Assembly: GCF_002155915.1 (NCBI RefSeq)
Contig: NZ_MUME01000083.1
Coordinates: forward strand, 1 to 35,410
Length of the DNA: 35,410 nt
Direction: 5' to 3'
Origin: Streptomyces thermovulgaris
Lineage (GTDB): Bacteria; Actinomycetota; Actinomycetes; Streptomycetales; Streptomycetaceae
The notes under the pieces are model-generated. The model made no database searches and was not told where the DNA came from. It saw only the letters and a list, made by a program, of their open reading frames with translations. The first letter of the stretch is position 1. Each line of letters begins with the position of its first letter. Shown piece after piece: positions 1-9,347 of this stretch. A program made the translations under genes and the position numbers.

Positions 1-2
1 GA

Positions 3-1067
3 TCAGGGCTCGACCGTGACGTCCATGTACGGCGGGAACCCCGGGATCCGGGCGCCGTCGTGCTCCAGCACGGTCACGTCGCCGTTCCTGGCGACCTCGC
101 GGAAGCCGGCGAACTTGTAGGTGACGAACATGGTGCGGTTGCGGTCGGTGGGCACGAACTCGGCGCGCAGCGTCACGCCCGCCTCGTGGGCGCTGCGGAT
201 CAGGTGGTTGAGCAGGACGGTGCCGACTCCGCGCGACATCACGCGGCAGGACATCAGCAGCAGCTTCACGGTCCACACGGTCTCGTCGCGTTCGACGAGG
301 GCCAGGCCGATCCTGCCGTAGGTGCCGTACCGGTCCTCCAGGCCGGCGACGAGCAGGTCGTGGCGGGGGGAACGGCGGAAGGCGTCCAGCTCCTCGTAGG
401 AGTAGGTGTAGCCGGTGGCGTTGAGCTGGTGGGTGCGGACGGTCAGCTCCTCGGCGCGCTGCAGGTCGCGCTCCCGGGCGGGGGCGATGGTGAAGCGCAT
501 GCCGAGCGAGGCGAGGAACTCCTCGTCGGTGCCCTGGTGGGCCTCCTCGGCCTGCTTGCGCCGGGCGTCGGCCCGGTAGAGGTGGCGCCGTTCGCGGGAG
601 TCCTCGGTGACGAAGCGCGGCTGCATCTCGGGCATGTGGGGGATGCGTTCGGCGTCGGCGGCGTCGATGCACAGCACCTGCGCGTGGGCGAAGCGGACCT
701 CGTCGCGTTCGAAGGGCTGGTCGTCGACGAAGGCCAGGGTGTCGATGCCGATGTTGAGGGCCTGGGCGACGGCCCTGACCGAGTCGGACTTGCTGCCCCA
801 GGTGATCTGCGGGTACAGGAAGTACTCGGCGATGCCGAACTCCTCCAGCTTCGCCATGGCCGCGTCGTGGTCGTTGCGGCTGGCGATCGAGTGCAGGATG
901 CCGCGCTCGTCGAGGGTGCGGATCACCTCGACGACGCCGGGCCGCAGGGTGACGTCGCCGTCCTCCAGCAGCACCCCGTCCCACACGGTGTTGTCGAGGT
1001 CCCAGACCACGCACTTGACGGTCTTGACGGTCGTCGTCATCGGTGTCTTGACGGGCGTCGTCGTCAT
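3..1067 (-). CDS. fkbH: FkbH-like glyceryl-ACP synthase/phosphatase (methoxymalonyl-ACP pathway)
   Basis: The 354-residue protein opens with a HAD-type phosphatase motif, VVWDLDNTVWDG at about residues 20-31, with the nucleophile Asp in DLDNT. FVDDQPFERDEV follows further on, and the C-terminal half looks GNAT-like. This is the FkbH/OzmB/Asm16 architecture. In that family the enzyme takes D-1,3-bisphosphoglycerate, removes a phosphate and loads the glyceryl group on an ACP, the first step to methoxymalonyl-ACP. The chosen start overlaps the stop of the acyl-CoA dehydrogenase gene in an ATGA, implying translational coupling. A second in-frame ATG at 1040 is an alternative. The stop lies at positions 3-5, so the gene is complete but nothing beyond it is visible. 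It is the last gene of the minus-strand methoxymalonyl operon. Confidence 0.95.
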   Translation of the reverse strand: MTTTPVKTPMTTTVKTVKCVVWDLDNTVWDGVLLEDGDVTLRPGVVEVIRTLDERGILHSIASRNDHDAAMAKLEEFGIAEYFLYPQITWGSKSDSVRAVAQALNIGIDTLAFVDDQPFERDEVRFAHAQVLCIDAADAERIPHMPEMQPRFVTEDSRERRHLYRADARRKQAEEAHQGTDEEFLASLGMRFTIAPARERDLQRAEELTVRTHQLNATGYTYSYEELDAFRRSPRHDLLVAGLEDRYGTYGRIGLALVERDETVWTVKLLLMSCRVMSRGVGTVLLNHLIRSAHEAGVTLRAEFVPTDRNRTMFVTYKFAGFREVARNGDVTVLEHDGARIPGFPPYMDVTVEP

Positions 1068-2215
1068 CGGTGACTCCTCGGCGCGTGGTCCTGGAAGGCG
1101 TATTCGGCCAGGCCCACCTGGTGAAGTTGCGCGCTGCCCTCGATGATCTCCATGACCCTGGAGTCGCCGAGGTAGCGCTGGACGGGATAGTCGGGTCCGC
1201 AGCCGTTGGCGCCGTGGATCTGGACGGCGTTCGCCGCGGCGCGGCCCGCGGCGGTGGCGGCGAAGTACTTGGCCGTGGAGGTCGCGGCCAGGGCACCGGG
1301 GTCCCGTGCGTCGCGCAGCCGCCCGGCCTCCAGGCACAGCAGCCGCGCCGCGCGGGCGTCGGTGTACATGTCGCTGATCATGCGGCGCACCAGCTGGTGC
1401 TCCTTGATGAGGGAGCCGAACTGCCTGCGGCGTCCGGCGTAGTCGACGGCGGCCTCCAGGCAGGCGTCGAGGATGCCGACGCAGCCCCAGCCGACGGTGT
1501 AGCGGCCGAGGTCGAGGGCGGCGCCCACCACGTGGGAGACGCCGAGCCCGGGCCGGGCCAGGAGGTTCCCGCCCGGTACGCGGCAGTCCTCCAGGTGCAC
1601 GTCCGCGGTCATCGAGGCGCGGATGCCGATCAGGTCGTCGATCGGCTCGGTGCGCAGTCCGGGCGTGTCCCGTTCCACGAGCAGGGCGGTGGGGCCCTGT
1701 GCGGTCCGGCCCAGGACGAGGAACAGGCCGGCGGTCCGTCCGTAGGTGGTCCACCTCTTGTGGCCGTCGATTCTCCAGTCGTCGCCGTCGCGGGTGATCC
1801 GGGTGGTGACCCCGGAGGCGTCGCTGCCGGCGTCCGGCTCGGAGACGGCGAAGGCGGCGATGGTCTCGCCCCGGGCCAGCCGGGGCAGCCAGGTCTCCTT
1901 CTGGGCGCGGCTGCCCCAGCGTTCGATGGCGTGCGCCACCATCGTGTGGACGGTGAGCAGGCTGCGCACGGAGGAACACGCCCGGCCCAGCTCCCCGGCG
2001 AGCAGGCCGAGGGTCACCGCGTCACAGCCCCCGCCGCCGTACTGCCGGGCGATCGGCAGTCCGAGCAGTCCTTCGTCCGCGAGGAGCCGGACGATCTCCG
2101 GCGGGGTGCGCTGCTCCCGGTGCCAGGTGTCGGCGTGGGGGGCGATGTGGTGGTCGGCGAAGGCCCGGAACTCCTTCTGGGCCTGGGTCTGTTCCGCGGT
2201 GAGCGCTCCGGTCAT
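1064..2215 (-). CDS. fkbI: FkbI-like acyl-ACP dehydrogenase (methoxymalonyl-ACP pathway)
   Basis: This is a full-length 383-residue acyl-CoA dehydrogenase family flavoprotein. Visible family features are FAVSEPDAGSDASG in the flavin/substrate-binding middle domain and, near the C-terminus, EIIEGSAQLHQ, which carries the expected catalytic Glu. In methoxymalonyl-ACP pathways (FkbI, Asm15) this enzyme acts on the carrier-bound three-carbon unit after FkbK on the way to hydroxymalonyl-ACP. Its stop overlaps the fkbH start by 4 bp, and its start lies 16 bp after the ACP stop. Family membership is certain; the role follows from the operon. Confidence 0.95.
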   Translation of the reverse strand: MTGALTAEQTQAQKEFRAFADHHIAPHADTWHREQRTPPEIVRLLADEGLLGLPIARQYGGGGCDAVTLGLLAGELGRACSSVRSLLTVHTMVAHAIERWGSRAQKETWLPRLARGETIAAFAVSEPDAGSDASGVTTRITRDGDDWRIDGHKRWTTYGRTAGLFLVLGRTAQGPTALLVERDTPGLRTEPIDDLIGIRASMTADVHLEDCRVPGGNLLARPGLGVSHVVGAALDLGRYTVGWGCVGILDACLEAAVDYAGRRRQFGSLIKEHQLVRRMISDMYTDARAARLLCLEAGRLRDARDPGALAATSTAKYFAATAAGRAAANAVQIHGANGCGPDYPVQRYLGDSRVMEIIEGSAQLHQVGLAEYAFQDHAPRSHR

Positions 2216-2231
2216 GGTCGCCGTCCTCGTG

Positions 2232-2486
2232 CTACGAGTGGACCGGCGCGGACAGTTTGCGCGTGACGAAGGCGTCGAGGGCGCTGATGGAGCGGAAGTT
2301 CTCCAGTTCCAGGTCCTCGTTCTCGATGGTGATGCCGAACTCGTGCTCGACGAAGGAGACGAGCTGCATGGCGAACATCGAGCTGACGAAGCCGTGCTCG
2401 AAGATGTCGTCGTCGTCCTTCAGCTCGTGCACCGGGAAGAAGCGGGACAGGTAGTTCGCGATCCTGGCCCTGTTGTCCGTGCTCAT
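2232..2486 (-). CDS. fkbJ: Discrete acyl carrier protein for methoxymalonyl unit (FkbJ-like)
   Basis: The 84-residue acidic protein has the size and helical pattern of a free-standing ACP. The segment EHGFVSSMFAMQLV holds the phosphopantetheine attachment region, with Ser in the FVSS context. It lies between fkbK and fkbI as in FK520, ansamitocin and related clusters, so it is very likely the carrier on which the glyceryl unit is oxidised. A second ACP domain exists inside the upstream AT-ACP-methyltransferase fusion, so it is open which carrier bears the final methoxymalonyl group. The start is ATG at 2486. Confidence 0.93.
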   Translation of the reverse strand: MSTDNRARIANYLSRFFPVHELKDDDDIFEHGFVSSMFAMQLVSFVEHEFGITIENEDLELENFRSISALDAFVTRKLSAPVHS

Positions 2487-2540
2487 CTCTGTTCCGTCCT
2501 GTCGTCTCGGGATTGCGTGCGCGGCTGCGGTGATCAGCTG

Positions 2541-3392
<852 letters not shown>

Positions 3393-3408
3393 GTCCGGTG
3401 CGACTCCG

Positions 3409-5883
3409 TTAGCGTGCGCCGCGTACGGCGTAGATGTTGTGGATGTCCGTGCCGACGTACAGCTCGTCCTGTTCGGTGGTGACCGTGAAGCCCCGGCCGC
3501 GCAGCAGCTCGACGAGGCGGCCGACCTCACCGTCGGCGTCGTGCGCCTCCAGCACCATCTGCTGGATCCTGGGCCAGTCCTCGTCGGCGATGCCGTCGAT
3601 GACCTGGCGCTCGCTCCTCTGCACATCGATCTTGATCAGGTCGATGCGTTCGATGCCCTGTTCCCGGATGACCGCGCTGAGCGGGCGCAGCGTCGCGGTG
3701 AACTCGATCGCCTCGAAGCGGACGTCGAGCAGGTCCTCGGAGGCGGCCAGTCCGGCGGCCTCCGCGTCGGCGCCGGCTTTTTGCTGGTTGGCGATGATGG
3801 TGCGCAGGTTGTGCTTCTCCTCCTCCTTGTCGGGGTGGAAGGAGGACATGCCGGAGCTGCGGGGGTAGAAGGTGAAGGCCGCCTCGGTCTCGGTGTCGGC
3901 GATGCCGATGTTGAAGAGCCTGGCGTCGACCTTGTGCTCGGCGACGTTCTGGCTGAGCAGCTCGAACAGCGGCGGCGCGGGTTCGAAGGCGAAGACCTTG
4001 ACGTTCTTCGCCTCGTAGTGGGCGAAGAGCGTGAACAGGCCGATGTTGCCGCCGACGTCCACGACGGTCGCGCCGTCGTGGAGACGGATGCCGTTCCTGG
4101 CGTAGGTGCGGTGCTCGAAGATGTCCCGGTAGAAGTGCAGGGTCTCCGCTTCGTTCTGGTGGACGACCGTGAGGCCGTTCGGCAGCCGGAAGCGTGCCCG
4201 GGCTCGGCCGGTGTACGAGGAGCCGCCCTCCGCCGGGCCCGGGTCCTCGCCGGTGCGCAGCGCGTCGATCGCGGCGGCCATCAGGGTGATGGTGGCCCGC
4301 TCGTACACCTGGCGCAGCGTCAGTTCGACGCCGAAGGCGCGTTTGACGCGCAGGGTCAGGCGGGTGGCGAGCAGTGAGTTGCCGCCGAGTTCGAAGAAGC
4401 TCACGTCGTACGGCAGGTGCTCGGTCTTGAGCAGCTTCGCCCAGATGTCGTGGAGCTTGTGCTCGGTCGCGGTGGGGACGTGTTCCCGGCCGTCCTCGTC
4501 CGCGGCGGCCGCGGCCGTGCCGGGCGCGGTGTCCAGCTCGACGGCGGGGAACGCGGTCCAGTCGATGTCGGCGCCCGCGAGCCAGAGCCGGCCCAGCGCC
4601 TTGAGGGCGACCGCGGAGTCGGACCGGCGCTCCAGCGGGTGGCGCATGGAGGCGACGACGGTGCCGGTGTCGCCGCCGCGGGCCGCGGCGGCCATGCTGC
4701 TCAGCGTCTGGCCGGGACCGGTCTCCAGCAGCAGCGGCGTGCCGGCGAGGCTGTCCAGACCGTCGGCGAAGCGGACGGGGCTGACCAGGTGACGGGCCCA
4801 GTAGGCGGGGTCGGTGGCCTGCTCGTCGGTGATGATCCGGCCGGTGACGTTGGAGACGTACGGGATGCGCGGCGGGTTGAGGGTCAGGGTCCGCGCGAGG
4901 GCGGTCACCTGGTCGGCGACGGGCTCCATCATCGACGAGTGGAAGGCGTGCGTGGAGCGCACCCGGCGGCTGACGACGCCCTGCTCGCGCAGGGAGCGCT
5001 CCAGCGCCTCGATGTCGGCGACGGGCCCGCCCACCACGCAGAACTCCGGTCCGTTGACGGCGGACAGCGAGAGGTTCCCGCCGATCCGGGACAGCACCTC
5101 CTGCTCGGGCAGCATCACGGCGAGCATGGCGCCCTGCGGCAGGGTGTCGATGAGGGCGGCGCGGCGGGCGACGAGGACCAGCGCGTCCTTGAGGGAGAGC
5201 ACGCCGGCGACCGTGGCCGCGACGTACTCGCCGAGGCTGTAGCCGATCATCAGGGAGGGGCGGGCGCCCCAGGACTCCCACAGCCGTGCCAGGGCGTACT
5301 CGACGACGAAGAGGGCCGGCTGGGCCAGGCGGGTGGAGTCGAGGCGGCGTTCGTGCTCGCCGCGCCCGGTGCCGGTGTCACGGCCGAGCAGGCGGCGCAG
5401 GTCCGGCCCGGGGGCGGGTGCGGTGCGGTCCTGGGGCTCCGGGCCGGGGAAGACGACCTTCCGGATGTCCAGCCCCAGTTCGGGCATCAGGGCCTCGGCG
5501 CAGCTGTCGACGGCCGCGCGGAAGACGGGGAAGTCGCGGTACAGGCCGCGGCCCATGTCCACGTGGTGGTCGCCGAGGCCGGGGAACATGAAGGCGACCG
5601 GTGCGGCGCCGGTGACCTCCCCGGTCCCGATCTCCGTGGCTCCTTCCGCGCCGGCGAGCACGGCACCCCGGTGGCCGCCGCCGGTGCCGCCGACGGTGCG
5701 GATGCGCACCGGCACGTCCTGCTGTGCCGGAGCCCGGGAGAAGCGGGCCCTCAGCCCGGCCAGGCCGGCGCCGAGGGAGGTGCCGTCGGCCCCGCTGACC
5801 AGGGCCAGATGCCAGGGGACCGGCTCGGCCGGCGGAAGTGCCGCCTCGTGCTTCTCCTCGACTGTGATGGTGTTGGGGCTCAT
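3409..5883 (-). CDS. KS-less acyltransferase-ACP-FkbM O-methyltransferase fusion
   Basis: This is an 824-residue, three-domain protein. Residues about 95-420 are a PKS acyltransferase (FPGLGDHHVDMG, active-site Ser216 in GYSLGE, His315 in THAFHSS). The HAFH motif is the one usually associated with malonyl-selective ATs. A post-AT linker (LGRLWLAGADIDW) follows. Residues about 472-545 are a carrier domain with phosphopantetheine Ser503 in FFELGGNSLL. Residues about 560-824 are an FkbM-family (Methyltransf_21) SAM methyltransferase (VVDVGGNIGLFTLF, then DLIKIDVQRSERQVIDG). There is no ketosynthase. The protein heads the fkb operon and takes the place of the separate FkbG-type methyltransferase, so it probably O-methylates a hydroxymalonyl unit and may pass it to a partner in trans. 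The start at 5883 has an AAGGAG ribosome site; an upstream in-frame extension has no such site. Confidence 0.93.
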   Translation of the reverse strand: MSPNTITVEEKHEAALPPAEPVPWHLALVSGADGTSLGAGLAGLRARFSRAPAQQDVPVRIRTVGGTGGGHRGAVLAGAEGATEIGTGEVTGAAPVAFMFPGLGDHHVDMGRGLYRDFPVFRAAVDSCAEALMPELGLDIRKVVFPGPEPQDRTAPAPGPDLRRLLGRDTGTGRGEHERRLDSTRLAQPALFVVEYALARLWESWGARPSLMIGYSLGEYVAATVAGVLSLKDALVLVARRAALIDTLPQGAMLAVMLPEQEVLSRIGGNLSLSAVNGPEFCVVGGPVADIEALERSLREQGVVSRRVRSTHAFHSSMMEPVADQVTALARTLTLNPPRIPYVSNVTGRIITDEQATDPAYWARHLVSPVRFADGLDSLAGTPLLLETGPGQTLSSMAAAARGGDTGTVVASMRHPLERRSDSAVALKALGRLWLAGADIDWTAFPAVELDTAPGTAAAAADEDGREHVPTATEHKLHDIWAKLLKTEHLPYDVSFFELGGNSLLATRLTLRVKRAFGVELTLRQVYERATITLMAAAIDALRTGEDPGPAEGGSSYTGRARARFRLPNGLTVVHQNEAETLHFYRDIFEHRTYARNGIRLHDGATVVDVGGNIGLFTLFAHYEAKNVKVFAFEPAPPLFELLSQNVAEHKVDARLFNIGIADTETEAAFTFYPRSSGMSSFHPDKEEEKHNLRTIIANQQKAGADAEAAGLAASEDLLDVRFEAIEFTATLRPLSAVIREQGIERIDLIKIDVQRSERQVIDGIADEDWPRIQQMVLEAHDADGEVGRLVELLRGRGFTVTTEQDELYVGTDIHNIYAVRGAR

Positions 5884-6052
5884 GCCTCTCCTTGAGGATG
5901 TCGACCGGCCGGAAGGAGTCGAGCGTCCGCAGCCGCCCCGCGCCCCTTCGAGGGCGTCCGTCGCCACCCACTGTCGGCGCGGCGGCTAGAGCGGGGCCGG
6001 AGCTGCGGTGGACGCCTGGCCACCGGTCCGGTGCGGAAGGAAACCGGGCGTG

Positions 6053-7012
6053 TCAGAGCACGCGGATCGCGGACTCGGCGTGCCGCCTGGCGAGTTCGAG
6101 GGTCGTGCGGGAGTCGCGGCCGAGCGCCTCCCGCACATGACGGCGCGCCTGGGCGAGGTCGGCGCCGGGGCCGAGGATCCGCTCGACGGCCTCCTCCCGC
6201 AGCACCACGCTGTGCTGCGAGACCACGGTCACGCCGGTCTCGTCGGGCAGGACCGACCACTCGCCGGTGTGGGCGGCCAGCAGGGCCGGTGTGACGGTCT
6301 GCTTGTGGACGATGCGGCCCGCGTGCGGGAAGCAGATCCGTACGGACTCGGTGGTGTGGACGGTGCCGTCCGCTGCGCGGGTGCCGGCCGTCACGGCCTG
6401 GATGCCAGGGGTGTCCTCGGTCAGTTCGAGCCGGGTCACGTGCGGGAGCAGCCCGGGCCAGTCGGACACCCGGTACAGGAAGTCGTAGACCAGCTCGGGC
6501 GGCCCCTTGACCCGCACCGCGTCCTCGAAGGACAGCACCAGGTCGTCGAGCCGGTGCCACCGCTCCGCCAGCCGCTTGAGACCGGCCAGCTCCGCGGTGG
6601 AGTCGGCGTCGAGGGCGCGTGCCACCCGGTCCAGGTCCTCGCCGCGGTCGCCGGTCACCGTGAAGTCGTGCAGCAGGGTCAGCAGGCTGGTGCCGTCGCC
6701 CTGTTCCTCGACGGTCCAGGTGCCGCTCATCGTCTCCACCGGCGCCGGGGAGTGCTGCCGGCGGAAGGTGATGCGCCGGGCCTGCGGGTCCTGGAGCCTC
6801 AGCGACACCCAGGAGCGTGTCCGGCGGCCGGACGCCGTCGTCCACATGCGCAGCCGTTCCTGGGTGCCGTCGAACTCCAGCCGCTCCACATGGACGCTGG
6901 TCGGCAGGAACAGCGGCCAGCGGACCGCGTCCGCGACCAGTCCGTAGACGACCCCGGCCGGCGCGTCGATCCCGACCGAGTGCGCCACGCGGCGCACGCG
7001 TTCACCCGTCAC
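6053..7012 (-). CDS. Didomain aromatase/cyclase (type II PKS, SRPBCC fold)
   Basis: The 319-residue protein consists of two tandem START/SRPBCC-like domains, about residues 5-150 and 165-310. Each begins with the family pattern of an HSVGIDAP or VRVKGPPELVYDFL strand followed by a tryptophan-rich W(P)xLxPH/PTS segment. This is the layout of the didomain aromatase/cyclases (ActVII, OxyK group) that fold and aromatise the first ring of poly-beta-ketone chains made by type II PKSs. A GTG start at 7012 is chosen because the domain begins directly after it and a GGGAAGGGG ribosome site precedes it. A longer opening to 7165 is possible. A three-heptamer SARP box lies upstream (7194-7222). The methoxymalonyl operon follows after 169 bp on the same strand and may be co-transcribed. 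Its presence argues for an aromatic aglycone. Confidence 0.9.
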   Translation of the reverse strand: MTGERVRRVAHSVGIDAPAGVVYGLVADAVRWPLFLPTSVHVERLEFDGTQERLRMWTTASGRRTRSWVSLRLQDPQARRITFRRQHSPAPVETMSGTWTVEEQGDGTSLLTLLHDFTVTGDRGEDLDRVARALDADSTAELAGLKRLAERWHRLDDLVLSFEDAVRVKGPPELVYDFLYRVSDWPGLLPHVTRLELTEDTPGIQAVTAGTRAADGTVHTTESVRICFPHAGRIVHKQTVTPALLAAHTGEWSVLPDETGVTVVSQHSVVLREEAVERILGPGADLAQARRHVREALGRDSRTTLELARRHAESAIRVL

Positions 7013-7179
7013 CGCGAGCGCCCCTTCCCGCGCCGGGCCCGCAGCGGCCCGGTCCGCCTGGAGCGCGTACCGCGGCGGCGCACAGCAGGCCGTCCGGCGG
7101 ATGTTCCGGGCATGTGGGGGTCGGCACGACACGTCCTCCTCCGGCTCTGAGCGGGCGCGGCGCACCGCTCGGTGGTCCC

Positions 7180-7222
7180 ACGGTCCGCCGGGCCGCTTGA
7201 GGAGTCTTCGAAGAACGCTCGA
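7180..7222 (-). promoter_or_regulatory. SARP box (three heptamers, 11-bp period) and possible -10
   Basis: Reading the minus strand, heptamers TCGAGCG (7222-7216), TCGAAGA (7211-7205) and TCAAGCG (7200-7194) start exactly 11 bp apart. Exactly 8 bp after the last comes GACCGT (7185-7180), placed where a -10 hexamer should be. DnrI/ActII-ORF4-class SARPs bind such TCGAG-type direct repeats at 11-bp spacing, 8 bp from the -10. It would drive the aromatase/cyclase and possibly the methoxymalonyl operon. Confidence 0.8.
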
Positions 7223-7274
7223 TCAAGGCCGCGGCGGCCGTCCGCATCCGGCGGAGCGGAGGGCGCGGTCCGGT

Positions 7275-7320
7275 GGAACGGACGGCGGAAGGGAGGCGGA
7301 ACGGGCGGCGGAAGAGAGCG
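7275..7320. repeat. Purine-rich imperfect 23-bp tandem repeat
   Basis: Two copies of a GGAACGGRCGGCGGAAG-type unit start at 7275 and 7298, followed by further GGAAGGGAGCG-like fragments to about 7340. The G/A strand bias is strong. It lies downstream of the thioesterase stop region and upstream of the SARP box. No function is evident. Confidence 0.6.
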
Positions 7321-7390
7321 GAAGGGAGCGAAAGGAAGGGGCGTGCCGTCGGCGTGTCCGGCGGGCCGGGACCGCCGGGCCGGCCGTCGG

Positions 7391-8152
7391 TCAGGCGTGC
7401 GCGTCCGCCGGTGCCGGGGCCCGCCAGGTGCGCCCGACGACCCGGCAGGCGCGTTGGAGCAGCCGGGGAAGGGCGTGGCCGTGCACGAAGAAGTGGTCGC
7501 CGGGGACCGTGCGGGTGACCACCGGGCCCGCGGTCCAGCGCCGCCATCCGGCCATCGCCGCGGGCCGCGCGACCGGGTCGTCCGCGCCGGCGACCGCCAG
7601 CAGCGGCACCCGCAGCGGCCCGTGGGCGAGGGGTTCGCGGGCGGCCCGGCGCAGGGCGTCGGCGAGGGCGAGGTCGTCGCGCAGCACCGGCATCACGGTC
7701 CGGTGCCAGAACCCTCCGGGAGCCGCGCCCTCCGGGACGGCGCCCAGGTCACGGAGCAGGCCCAGCAGATGCTCGTCGGAGGCGGTGCGGGCGTCCGTCA
7801 GACCGGCCGGGGCGTCGGGCGGCGGGCAGGCGCCCACGGCGAGCAGCGCGGGCCCGGGCAGCCCGGCCTCGTGCAGGGCGCGGGTCAGGGTGTAGGCGAC
7901 CAGTGCGCCGAGGCTGTGCCCGTACAGCACGTACGGTCCGGGCGGGGCGTCGGTGAAGCGTCCCATCAGGTCGGCGAGCAGCGCGTCGCGTCCGGTCACC
8001 CGGGGCTCGTGGCGCCTGGCGTCGCGCCCCGGCAGCAGGTGCGGCACCGGTTCGACCCCGCGGCCGAGGGCAGCGGGCCAGCCATGGAAGGAGGAGACGC
8101 CGGCTCCGGCGTGTGCGAAGCAGTGCAGCCGTACCGGCCGGTCGTCGTGCAT
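7391..8152 (-). CDS. Type II thioesterase (alpha/beta hydrolase), copy 1
   Basis: The 253-residue protein has the stand-alone PKS/NRPS thioesterase signature: FAHAGAGVSSFHGW at the N-terminus, nucleophile Ser in YGHSLGALVAY, Asp in AGADDPV and catalytic His in GDHFF. Such enzymes remove stalled or wrong acyl groups from carrier proteins. The ATG at 8152 is preceded by AGGAGGGG, which excludes the longer reading. The gene follows a SARP gene on the same strand by 85 bp and may share its transcript. A second thioesterase of similar size lies at 9584-10348; the two are clearly diverged, not a recent duplication. Confidence 0.92.
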   Translation of the reverse strand: MHDDRPVRLHCFAHAGAGVSSFHGWPAALGRGVEPVPHLLPGRDARRHEPRVTGRDALLADLMGRFTDAPPGPYVLYGHSLGALVAYTLTRALHEAGLPGPALLAVGACPPPDAPAGLTDARTASDEHLLGLLRDLGAVPEGAAPGGFWHRTVMPVLRDDLALADALRRAAREPLAHGPLRVPLLAVAGADDPVARPAAMAGWRRWTAGPVVTRTVPGDHFFVHGHALPRLLQRACRVVGRTWRAPAPADAHA

Positions 8153-8237
8153 GTCCCGTCCCCTCCTGCCGTTCCGCTCGTCCTGCTCGGGTCGCCGGTC
8201 CCCAGGCCACCAGGGCGCCTGGCGGCGCGGGCCGGTC

Positions 8238-9059
8238 TCAGGCCGCGTAGAGGTTGAAGGTGGAGGTGCGGCGCGGACCGGACACCACGTCCAGTGCCGG
8301 GTCCACGGTGAGCATGGCCTGGTGCAGACGCTGCAGCTGCGGGGACGGCTCCACACCCAGCTCCTCGATCAGCCGCGCGCGCAGCCTGCGGTAGACGTCG
8401 AGCGCCGCGGCCTGCCGTCCGGAGCGGTACAGCGCCACCATGGCCTGGGAGTGCAGCCCCTCGTGCTGGGGGTGACGTGCTATCAGGTCGGTCAGCTCGG
8501 CGAGGAGTTCGCTGTGCCGGCCCAGGCGCAGATCGGCGTCGATCCGCCGCTCGATGGTGCCGAGCCGGCTCTCCTCCAGCCGCACGACCTCGATCTCCAG
8601 CACCGGGCCGACGCGCACGTCGACCAGGGCCGGCCCCTGCCACATGTCCAGGGCCTTGCGGAACAGGCCGGCGGCCCGCTCGTCCTCCCCCGCGTCGAAG
8701 GCGCTCTGACCCGCCGCCACCAGCTGCTCGTACCGGTGCACGTCCACGGACTCCGGCGGGATCCGCAGCAGGTATCCGCCGTGCCGGGTGGCCAGCACGT
8801 CCTTCGCCGAGCCGGGAGCGTCCGGCCCCATCGCGGTGCCCAGGCGGCGCCGCAGCTGAAGGATGTACGTCTGCATGGTGGTCATGGCGCTCCGCGGCAG
8901 GTTGGTGCCCCAGATCTCCTCCATCAGCGTGGGCACCGGCATGACCCGGCCCGGATAGAAGGCGAGCAGTGCGAGGATCTGTCGCGGCTTGCCCGCGGTG
9001 GGAACGATCGACACCCCGTTGATGTCGGCGTTCAAGGGACCCAGAACCTGAATGTCCAC
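8238..9059 (-). CDS. SARP-family transcriptional activator 1
   Basis: The 273-residue protein has an N-terminal OmpR-like winged helix (about residues 15-95, with KPRQILALLA, TLMEEIWG and MTTMQTYILQLRRRLG) and a bacterial transcriptional activation domain (about 100-245, ending in VYRRLRARLIEELGVEPSPQLQRLH). This is the small AfsR/DnrI/RedD type, without an NB-ARC part. The GTG at 9059 gives MDIQVLGPL and is preceded by GGGAGG; a longer opening to 9179 lacks support. It probably activates cluster promoters through the 11-bp heptamer boxes found in this window. Its own upstream region carries an inverted repeat and an 11-bp-phased repeat. Confidence 0.94.
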   Translation of the reverse strand: MDIQVLGPLNADINGVSIVPTAGKPRQILALLAFYPGRVMPVPTLMEEIWGTNLPRSAMTTMQTYILQLRRRLGTAMGPDAPGSAKDVLATRHGGYLLRIPPESVDVHRYEQLVAAGQSAFDAGEDERAAGLFRKALDMWQGPALVDVRVGPVLEIEVVRLEESRLGTIERRIDADLRLGRHSELLAELTDLIARHPQHEGLHSQAMVALYRSGRQAAALDVYRRLRARLIEELGVEPSPQLQRLHQAMLTVDPALDVVSGPRRTSTFNLYAA

Positions 9060-9168
9060 GGTTTTCCTCCCGTAACGGTCGAGCTCCCCCGATGGCTCAG
9101 AGCCGTCGGCTCCGAGCACGCTAGCCCTGTTTTCGCCACCTCTCCCGATTTCTCCAGTGACGTTCAAG

Positions 9169-9185
9169 CGACCTTCCACAGGTCG
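9169..9185. promoter_or_regulatory. Inverted repeat upstream of SARP 1
   Basis: CGACCT and AGGTCG arms flank a 5-nt spacer, and neighbouring GTTC/GAAC bases extend the partial symmetry. It lies about 110-125 bp before the SARP 1 start, a plausible operator position. The binding protein is unknown. Confidence 0.45.
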
Positions 9186-9347
9186 AACGACCCTCCGAAC
9201 ACGGGTGCATCGGACACGGGTTCACCGGTCCGGACAGCCGCGTTCGAGAACGCTCGCGCGGCGCGGTCCCCGCTCGCTCACCGGCCGGGGTCCGGTGTTC
9301 CGCACGGACCGTCGGAGGAATCCCGGGGGCAGTCCTTCAAGTCCCTT

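Larger units (their letters stand above)
7013..7390. other. 378-bp intergenic region between thioesterase and aromatase/cyclase
   Basis: No gene is supported here. The region holds the SARP-type heptamer array with a possible -10 hexamer near 7180-7222, reading toward the aromatase/cyclase. It also holds a purine-rich G/A tract with a 23-bp imperfect tandem repeat (7275-7320). ORFs crossing it in other frames are by-products of high GC. Confidence 0.6.

Noticed and set aside
3..1979. 658-aa extension of FkbH
   Set aside because: Upstream residues are a shadow of the acyl-CoA dehydrogenase; the family N-terminus starts near 1067 or 1040.
5884..6052. Possible SARP box before the AT-ACP-methyltransferase gene
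   Set aside because: TCGA-type sequences occur at 18- and 29-bp spacings, not at multiples of 11, so a SARP array is not supported.
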